This document shows positions 1 through 9,427 of a stretch of 64,000 bases of DNA, one piece after another. The notes under the pieces are model-generated. The model did no database searches. It saw only the letters and a program-made list of their open reading frames with translations, and was not told the DNA's origin. Origin of the DNA: Thamnaconus septentrionalis (lineage: Eukaryota; Chordata; Actinopteri; Tetraodontiformes; Monacanthidae); contig CM020506.1 of NCBI GenBank assembly GCA_009823395.1, positions 2,903,501 through 2,967,500 on the forward strand. The letters run 5' to 3'. Both the position numbers and the translations under genes were made by a program. Numbering within the stretch: the first letter of the stretch is position 1; the number at the start of each line of letters is the position of its first letter.

Positions 1-111
1 CAAATAAAAGTTTATTGATTGATGGATTATTTCAGAAGAGTGCAGCAAGCTGGTTGCCCTTCATATGACTCAGTACCCATGTGACCCCTGTTCTAACCCG
101 CATCTCCGCAG
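1..111 (+). other. flnb: Filamin intron, 3' end
   Basis: This is non-coding sequence ending in the acceptor cgcatctccgcag, just before the first filamin exon in the window. The rest of the intron and all upstream filamin exons (actin-binding domain and repeats 1-13) lie outside the window. Confidence 0.7.
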
Positions 112-3100
112 CCCCTTCAAGTTCCGGGTTCTTCCGACTCACGACGCCAGTAAAGTGCGAGCCAGCGGTCCGGGCCTGACCAGCGGCATCCCGGCCAGCC
201 TCCCCGTGGAGTTCAACATCGACGCAAAGGACGCGGGCCAGGGCCAGCTGAGCGTGCTCATCACCGTCAGTGAACCCGCACCACTGACGGACCCATCGCA
301 ACTCCACCGGGCCGTCGCATCTTCTTGGTTCTAATCGTCCCTTGTCTCCCTCCTCCGTCAGGACCAAGATGGTAAACCCAAGCAGCCCAGTATCCACGAC
401 AACGGCGACGGCACGTACCGGGTCTCCTACATCCCCGACCGCACGGGACGCTACACCATCGTGGTCAAGTACGGCGGCGACGACATCCCGGCCTCGCCCT
501 ACAGGGTCCGCGCCACGGCCAGCGGCGACGCCAGCAAGTGCACCGTCACCGGTGTGTAGAGCGCACGCACACCATGACAAACACGCTGGTTGTAATGGAG
601 TTTGAAGCAGAAAGGAGTCAGGGACTCCAAACTGTTGAATGGTAGTAGCGATGGGAGCGTCCTGCGAGTTCAGCTAACAGGCAACCCATGTGCTAACAAC
701 TTCATCCATGTTGAAATGATGTGACGGAAGGCTTCCCTCCTCCCCTGCCAAGGTCCTGGCGTGGGGCCCACCGTGGCCATCGGCGAGGAGCTGGGCCTGC
801 AGGTGAACGCCAAGGGAGCCGGCAAGGGCAAGGTGAGCTGCGTGGTGGTGCAGCCCGACGGCAGCGAGGTGGAGGCCGAGGTGGTGGAGAACGACGACGG
901 CACCTTCGACATCTTCTACACGGCGCCGGAGCCGGGCAGCTACGTCATCTACGTGCGCTTCGGAGGAGAGAACGTCCCGCGCAGTCCCTTCAAAGTCACG
1001 GTGAGCTTTGCTTCATTTGGATCTCCGGTCGGAGAACATCCCGCCAACCCGCGGCGGCAGACGGAGATCTGGTTGTGTTTCAGCGTGTCGGGTTTGTTTT
1101 GGGGGGAAAACTAAAAGGGGGCCATGTGTGGTCCGTCCGCACTCGCGCTCGCGATGCTTTCATGACCTCACCTCAGCGAACAAAACAGACGGCAGTTTGT
1201 GTTTATGCCCGTTTCTAATCCCGGCCTCCGCGGCGTTGATCTTCATTCATCGACAGATTAGCAGCTAGATCTAGCATTCGTCTTGTCTTCCAATCTGCAC
1301 CTCCTTCCTGCTCTAATCAGGGAAATCATTTGGCAAAACTACACTACAGCTTCTCAAGTCATGTCTTTGTTGATTGATGTACAGTATCTATTTCTGACCA
1401 GGTGGTTGGCCTGGATTTTGTTCTTGGGGGAAACAAGACACTCCAAAAAGAAGTTTAATGTTACACAAACCCCTGAACCCACCAGTTGAATTTTTTTTGT
1501 CATGACCACACAGCTTGGTATGGATTTTTTTTTTTTTTCACAGCTTGGTACAGTTGTCAACATTTAAACACAACATAGTTACACATCCAGGCAAAAACAC
1601 ATTCAGACCAGCACAGAGTCCATGCACAACCCCCTTAATGTTCAGAATGTTGACTGCAATTGGGATAAAAGTGTTTCTTACGCAGGTTGGTTTGCAGGCC
1701 ATTGACCTGTAGCCCCTCCCAGAGGAGAGGAACAAGCTTATACATGTTGATTAACATGTTTATTACATGTTTATTAATTAGGCCTTTAAATGAGTCGACT
1801 GTTACAAGGTCACGCTGACAACCTTTGATAAATACAAACAACTAGAGTCACAAACGGTTAGTGTTGAAATTTCAGGAATTTCAGGCTTATTGCCACTCAG
1901 TGTGAGTCGTCATCTCACCCTGTGGCCATTCCAAGGAAACACTCCTGGATCTGCCACTGCCTCTCATCTGCTCCTCTCCACTGCTACAAAAAAAAGTTTT
2001 TTTTTCCTTGAGAAGGCCATAGAGAGAGTGGGGGGAGGGAAGGAGAGGAGGTGAAGGGAAGGAGAGGAGGTGAAGGGAAGGAGAGGAGGTGAAGGGAAGC
2101 AGAGGAGGCGAAGGGAAGGAGAGGAGGCGGAGGAGAGGGAAGCAGAGGAGGCGAAGGGAAGGAGTGGAGGCGAAGGGAAGGAGAGGAGGCGAAGGGAAGC
2201 AGAGAAGGTGGAGGAGAGGGAAGCAGAGGAGGCGAAGGGAAGCAGAGGAGGCGTAGGGAAGCAGAGGAGGCGTAGGGAAGCAGAGAAGGTGGAGGAGAGG
2301 GAAGCAGAGGAGGCGAAGGGAAGCAGAGGAGGCGTAGGGAAGCAGAGAAGGTGGAGGAGAGGGAAGCAGAGGAGGCGAAGGGAAGGAGAGGAGGTGAAGG
2401 GAAGCAGAGGAGGCGAAGGGAAGGAGTGGAGGCGAAGGGAAGGAGAGGAGGCGAAGGGAAGGAGAGGAGGCGAACGGAAGCGGAGGAGGCGAAGGGAAGG
2501 AGAGGAGGCGGAGGTGAAGGGAAGGAGAGGAGGAGGAAGGGAAGAGAGAGGAGGTGAAGGGAAGGAGAGGAGGCGAAGGGAAGGAGAGGAGGTGAAGGGA
2601 AGGAGAGGAGGTGAAGGGAAGGAGAGGAGGTGAAGGGAAGGAGAGGAGGTGGAGGTGAAGGGAAGGAGTGGGGGAGAGGGAAGGAGAGGAGGTGAAGGGA
2701 AGTGGAGGAGGCGAAGGGAAGGAGAGGAGGCGAAGGGAAGGAGAGGAGGTGAAGGGAAGGAGAGGAGGTGAAGGGAAGCGGAGGAGGCGAAGGGAAGGAG
2801 GGGGAGAGGGAAGGAGAGGAGGCGAAGGGAAGGAGAGGAGGCGAAGGGAAGGAGTGGGGGAGAGGGAAGCAGAGGAGGCGAAGGGAAGCGGAGGAGGCGA
2901 AGGGAAGCAGAGGAGGCGAAGGGAAGCGGAGGAGGTGAAGGGAAGCAGAGGAGGTGAAGGGAAGGAGAGGAAGCGAAGGGAAGGAGAGGAGGCGGAGGGA
3001 AGGAGAGGAGGCGGAGGGAAGGAGAGGAGGCGGAGGGAAGGAGAGGAGGCGAAGGGAAGCGGAGGAGGCGAAGGGAAGGAGAGGAGGCGAAGGGAAGGAG

Positions 3101-3456
3101 AGGAGGCGAAGGGAAGGAGAGGAGGCGAAGGGAAGGAGAGGAGGCGAAGGGAAGGAGAGGAGGTGAAGGGAAGGAGAGGAGGTGAAGGGAAGGAGAGGAG
3201 GTGAAGGGAAGCGGAGGAGGTGAAGGGAAGCGGAGGAGGCGAAGGGAAGGAGAGGAGGTGAAGGGAAGGAGAGGAGGTGAAGGGAAAGACTGGAGCTGCT
3301 CACCCATTGTGTCGCCGTCGTCGTCTCCCAGCTGTTGACCCTTCGCTCTCATGTTTTCAGGCCACTGACGAGGTTCCCATGGTGCAACAGCAGAACCTGC
3401 TGCAGCAGCAGGCCGCTCCCCCTGGAGCGGGCTTCCAGCCCTGGGTACACCCCTCA

Positions 3457-3503
<47 letters not shown>

Positions 3504-6500
3504 TCTGGTCTCTCTTGCAGGTGAATGGCCGCTTGACTAAACTCGACCTCTTCTGTCACTAAAGTTCACTCATTCATCTGCTTTGCCACCACCACCACGT
3601 CGTCGCTTCCCCTTTTTGTCTCAGCCAATGGGATCGCTGGAAACGCAAGGGATGAAAATGCACCTGCGCGTGTGTGTGTGTGTGTGCGTGCGCGCCGTTG
3701 CTATTGCTGTTATTTTCATTTATTCATTTATTTGAATTCTTCAGGGCGCTTGCGGCAGCCTCTCCCCCGCCTCCTCTTCCTCAGTGCACTCTGCATCGCA
3801 GTCACCCGAGCGTCATCTTCATCCTCCTCATCCTCACCGTCATCATCATCATCATCCTCCTCTTCTACTTTGCGCTTCAACCTCCCAGGATGGGGCTAGT
3901 GTGCGGGGCCGGGCTGTAGCAGCAGCAGCATGTGTCTCTCTCGCGCAGCAAGTCGCCGAGCTGGGCCGACCTCTGACCGCGTCCCTCTCGTCTTCCTCAA
4001 GGTGACGTCGGACAAATACGATCCAACCAGGAGCAGCGTGAACGGCAGCGGCTTCAGGCCCTTCGACATGGTGATCCCGTTCTCCTTCCGCAAGGGCGAA
4101 ATCACCGGTGAGACGACGTGACGGAACGGCGGTTTGTCCCTCGTGGCGAGACACTTTTTTTCTCAGACGTTGGCTCCGCCCCTCTTTTGCAGGCGAGGTC
4201 CTGATGCCTTCTGGGAAATCGGCCCAGCCGCTGATCACGGACAACCTGGACGGGACGGTCACAGTGCAGTACTCCCCCACCGAGGCTGGACTGCACGAGA
4301 TGCACATCAAGTACAACGGGACACACATCCCAGGTCAGCGCGCAGTAACAGTGACACCTGCAGGCCAGAAGAGGCGCTGCGTTTCAGGATGAAAAAATTA
4401 AATGTTTCGTCCATGAGGATGATGTTTAATTAAGGCACTGTATTATTTATCACCAGCACAGTTTGTGTGTTACTGCTTATTACATCTATTAGTCAGGTCA
4501 AAAAAAGCTCATTTCATTAATTCATCGTGCTGGTGTGTTTGTGTTCTGCGCAGAGTCGCCGCTCCAGTTCTATGTGAACCACGCCAGCAGCCCCAGTGTC
4601 ACAGCCTACGGTCCCGGTCTGAGCTACGGCGTTGCCAACAAGAAGGCCACGTTCACCGTGTTCACCGACGACGCCTCCGAAGGTGAGCAGAATACAGCGA
4701 CCCGGTTCGATTTTTTTTTAAAACATGCTGCTCGCTCGTCTCTCTGAAATGCACGAAAGCTGAAAGCTAACATTAGCGGACAGAAAAGAATTCAAGGCCT
4801 CGCGCTACATCCGTTTTGAAATCTGTGGTAAAAAAATATTTAAAAAGACTTTTCAGACATTTTCTCATTATTAATCTGAGCCTTGAGCTAATTCAGAGAG
4901 AAGTTAAACTGTCCTGTGACTAGTGTGGAAAAACTGACTCTTTCAGCTCCTTAACATATCTTTTTGCTTTTTGCATTGCTGTCATGCTAGCAAATACGCC
5001 AAATACATAAAATTACAACATGCACATTTCTGGGTAGGTTGACATTTTCCATGTTCCTGCGCTGAAGCTTCCCTTTGGATTTTGTCCGACTTTCTGCGTC
5101 ACAAATGGAGCTGATTATGAAAACAGACTTTTTTTTTTTTTTTTTTGTTTTAATGTGAGCCAGGCCTTACTGCATGATTTCTAGTAGCCTTGTGTTTAAA
5201 TCAGGAAATGGCTGTAATAACATGGCACTGCCCGAACTGATTTGTGTGTCTGTGCAGGCGGCCTGGACTTGGCCATCGAGGGTCCTTCCAAAGCAGAGAT
5301 CCACTGCGTGGACAACAAGGACGGGACGTGCAGTGTCAGCTACATGCCCACTCTGCCGGGAGACTACAACATCCTGGTCAAATACAACGAGGACCACATC
5401 CCCGGCAGCCCCTTCACCGCCAAGATCATAGGTGGGGGACGCAGCTGGACGGACGAGTCGGCGCTCTCGCTGGTACCAAACAGGAGGACAAACGGCGGTC
5501 TGATGTCTCTGTGTGTGTTTCAGAGGACAAACAGCGCCGCTCGCAGGTCAAACTGGGCTCCGCCGCAGATTTCTCCCTGGACATTAACGAGACGGACCTC
5601 AGCCTGCTGACGGCCAGCATCAAGTCGCCGTCCGGCAAGGACGAGCCCTGCCTGCTGAAGAGGATGGCCAACAACCACATTGGTAAGACTGCTGCTGCGC
5701 AATTAAAGCACTCATTTAAAGGTTAAGCGTGTAATATTTCTAGATTTTGAAGAAGAAACAGCGACATCAAGTGGTTACATTTTAGATTGCAGCGTCTTTC
5801 ACTTCCTCCGCCTCCTGAGCTTGCCAGTGAGCTACGGTGGCCTGCGCTCCCAAACCTGGATACCTCGTCCACCTTCTTCTTACGTTGGTTTATTTGAGCA
5901 GTCAGCCTAATTACGAAACTAAATGTCAGGCAGCTGGATTGTCCACACCAGGCTTCCTTAGAAATATGGCATTGCAAGATGGCAGCTAACTGTTGCACAG
6001 CGATGATACACATTTATGAAAGTATTTGTGGGCAGAATATTATGCTTTTACTAAAAGAAAAAAATGAAATCAAGGCAAATATTACACACTGGACCTTTAA
6101 AAACAAATTGGTTTTTGGTTGACTTCATTGCTCCTAATACTCACGCCTCTTTTCTTTCTTCAGGAATCTCCTTCATCCCCCACGAGGTGGGTGAGCACCT
6201 GGTCAGCATCCTGAAGAACAACGCCCACATCCCCAACAGCCCCATCAGCATCATGGTGGTCCAGTCCGAGATCGGGGACGCCAGCCTGGTCAAGGCCCAC
6301 GGCGACGGCCTGGCCCAGGGAAGCACCTTCAGCGACGCCAGCTTCATCGTGGACACGCGCGAGGCCGGTCAGTGCCAGCGACGATTGGGGGGAGCAGCGT
6401 TTCAAACGTCTGTCCCTTTTGTAACGTGGGAACCTGGCATGAGTTGCGTATTTTCCCGGCTATAAGTCGCCATAGAGTATACGTGGCATCAGTTGAAAAA

Positions 6501-9378
6501 TGCGCCATGAAGGAAAAAAAAGGGAAAAAAGCAACAACATCTAAGTCGGCACTGGACTATAAATGACATTTTTTAGGAAATTTATTTGACAAAATCCGAG
6601 AACAGATATTTAATCTGGAATGGTAAGATATTAAACTGCACAATAATGTGTTAACGCAACGTAATGATTATTCGGCTACATGAAGAACATACATGAGAGG
6701 TGGAATAGGATGAATTAACATAACAAGCAAGTCACTGGTTGGCAAGTTCGCGTTACGTTAGTCTAAGAGCAGCCAAACTATGAAAACCAGTGAGACTCAT
6801 AGTCCAGACAATATGGTATTTCTGTTTAAAACGAGATGTCGAAAACAATTGTAGCCGGTGAACGTGTCTGCGTGTGTGTTGGCGCACAGGGTACGGTGGC
6901 TTGGGACTGTCCATCGAGGGTCCCAGCAAGGTGGACATCCAGACTGAGGACATTGAGGACGGGACGTGCAAGGTCACCTACTGTCCCACTGAGCCAGGGA
7001 ACTACATCGTCTCCATCCGCTTCGCCGAGGAGCACGTGCCAGGCGAGTCAGCACAGAAGTTATCGTAGCTCCTCTCTCGCAGGATGGAAAGAAAATTCAC
7101 TTGATTTGAGTCACGTACAGATTTTTTTTACATTTTGTAACACTTTGAGGTGTTTGTTCATCAACAGGAAGTCCGTTCACGGTGCGGGTGACCGGCGAGG
7201 GCCGTATCCGAGAGAGCATCAGCCGCAGACAGAGGGCGGCGTCGGTCGCTGGTGTGGGCAGCGCCTGTGACCTCAGTCTGAAGTTATCAGGTACACACGC
7301 ACACACACACACACACACACATACACACACATACCTCTGAAACAGGGTGAACAAATTGCCCTCAGCGGAGTGTGCTGTGGTTTTGTTGTTAATGCTGCAA
7401 ATTTTCCCAGTGTGGGATTCATAGAGGCTTCTGTTCTTTCATTTTGTTCAATTAAAATAAATAAATTGCAACTCATGTTTCCGCTTTGAGACGCCAGCCT
7501 CATCTTTCTAAATGACTCCCTTGCTTTTTTTCCTCCTTCCAGTTGTGTTGTGCTTCATTTCATTCTTCTGACTACTATAGTTTTTGCATTTGGATTCATG
7601 TTAGTCTTCTTTTAACGTTCCTCTTGTACTTTACCTTCTCCCTTTCCCCCCAGTTCTCCAGCTCTCCTCCTCAGCTGCTTCCTCTTTTCTCCTCCTTCCT
7701 CTCCCTCTGCCTCTTCCTCCAGTGGCCTGGGTCCTCTTGATCTCAGCAGTTCCACTCTAACACCTCCTTTCACTCTCACTGCTCCCTCTGGTGGTGTGGA
7801 AGCTCCAGGCGATGCTGGTCTCTTCTGTCTGCTGTTGCCCAAGGTCAGAACCTCCCTCCTGGCCGCGTGCGACTCACAGCTGGCCTCTCTGCTCGCTGGA
7901 GGGTTGAGGGAACAAACTGGTGTAAACTGGTGGATGCTGGTGGATACCGTGCGTGTGCCTTGAGGTGTTTAATCTTAACTAATGCTGGACTAACAGTCTG
8001 ACCATCATAGCATTTATTGTCAAAACAAATGCCAATCTGTTTAGACATTTTTTTTTTTTTTTTTTAAATTTTACTGCATCAGAACGGTTAACGGTTTTTC
8101 ACCTTGTGTGGACATAATGGAGATGAACCACACCACACTAGCGCTATTTCATGCCACAGTTCTCCCTGCATACCTCAGATTCCCTTGAAATTTTCATAGA
8201 AAGCAAGACACGAGGAACACGCTCAGCTGTTTCGAGAAAAATCATGAAATGTTTGAAAAAACAGGCCCTTGACCTGTTCTTTCCATTATCTTTCGCATCT
8301 TTTGACCAAGGTTTGTATTATTTGTATCGAAGTCGAAACTGTCGTGACGGCAGAAGAAGTCCTCATCCACTGATAGCTGAAGTCGCTCACGAGCCTGTAA
8401 CCGGCGTCTCCCTTGCAGCGATCGACATGCAGGACGTCACCGCCGAGGTCAAATCGCCCAGCGGCGCCACCCTGCCGGCCGAGCTGGTGGCGGTGGGTAA
8501 CGACACCTGCTGCGTGCGCTTCGTGCCCACGGAGATGGGGTTGCACCACGTCAGCGTCAAGTACAGGGGCTTGGACGTGCCGGGCAGCCCCTTCCCCTTC
8601 ACCGTGGGCCCGCTGGGCGAGGGCGGCGCCTCCAAAGTGAAAGCAGGAGGCCCGGGACTGGAGGGAGCACAGGCAGGAGAACCAGGTACAGTTGATTTTG
8701 TGTTGTTGCCGAACTACACGACGAAATCGCACAGGAATTTATCAAATTGAGTCAGTGGGTGTGGACTTGGAGGTCAAAAAAGGGAAAATGTCTCTTTAAA
8801 TGTAAAAAAAAAAAAACAAACAAAAAAAGCCAAACATACTGATGTAGACGGAGATGTAAATCTGCTCACACGCCACCTGTGGTGCTGTTTTCCAGCCGAC
8901 TTCAGCATCTGGACCAGGGAGGCCGGGGCCGGCGGTCTGTCCATCGCCATGGAGGGACCCAGCAGGGCCGAGATCTCCTTCGACGACCGCAAGGACGGAT
9001 CCTGCGGCGTGTCCTACATCGCCCAGGAGCCCGGTAGAGCTAAACCCCTCCCACAGCGAGCTCCACACGGCCGATATCGACGCCGTCGTCGCTCCCTGAC
9101 CCGCTGACGTGCGCTCTCGTCCGCAGGCGACTACGAGATCTCGGTCAAGTTCAACGAGCAGCACATCCCCGACAGCCCCTACCTGGTGCCGGTGGTGGCG
9201 CCCGCCAACGACGCCCGCCGCCTCACTGTTACCGGCCTTCAGGTGAGGCACGAGGAGACACCTCCACAGCCGGCCAGCCCTGCTTTGCTCAAGGGCTCCG
9301 GGGCGCAGTTGCATAAATATGAGATGTTGGACACTTTTAAGACTGACCAGCTGTTTTTTTTTTCATTATTATTATTAT

Positions 9379-9427
<49 letters not shown>

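Noticed and set aside
1964..3559. A 531-residue minus-strand open frame (Ser/Leu/Pro repeats) and several 180-440 residue frames on both strands
   Set aside because: They are artefacts of the 19-bp minisatellite: three units equal 19 codons, so any stop-free unit opens all frames. They overlap a filamin intron and even the hinge-1 exon, and resemble no protein.
7620..7842. An extra filamin exon corresponding to the FLNC-specific insert
   Set aside because: Acceptor-like tracts exist, but the following frame in the required phase soon hits a stop and shows no filamin-like residues.
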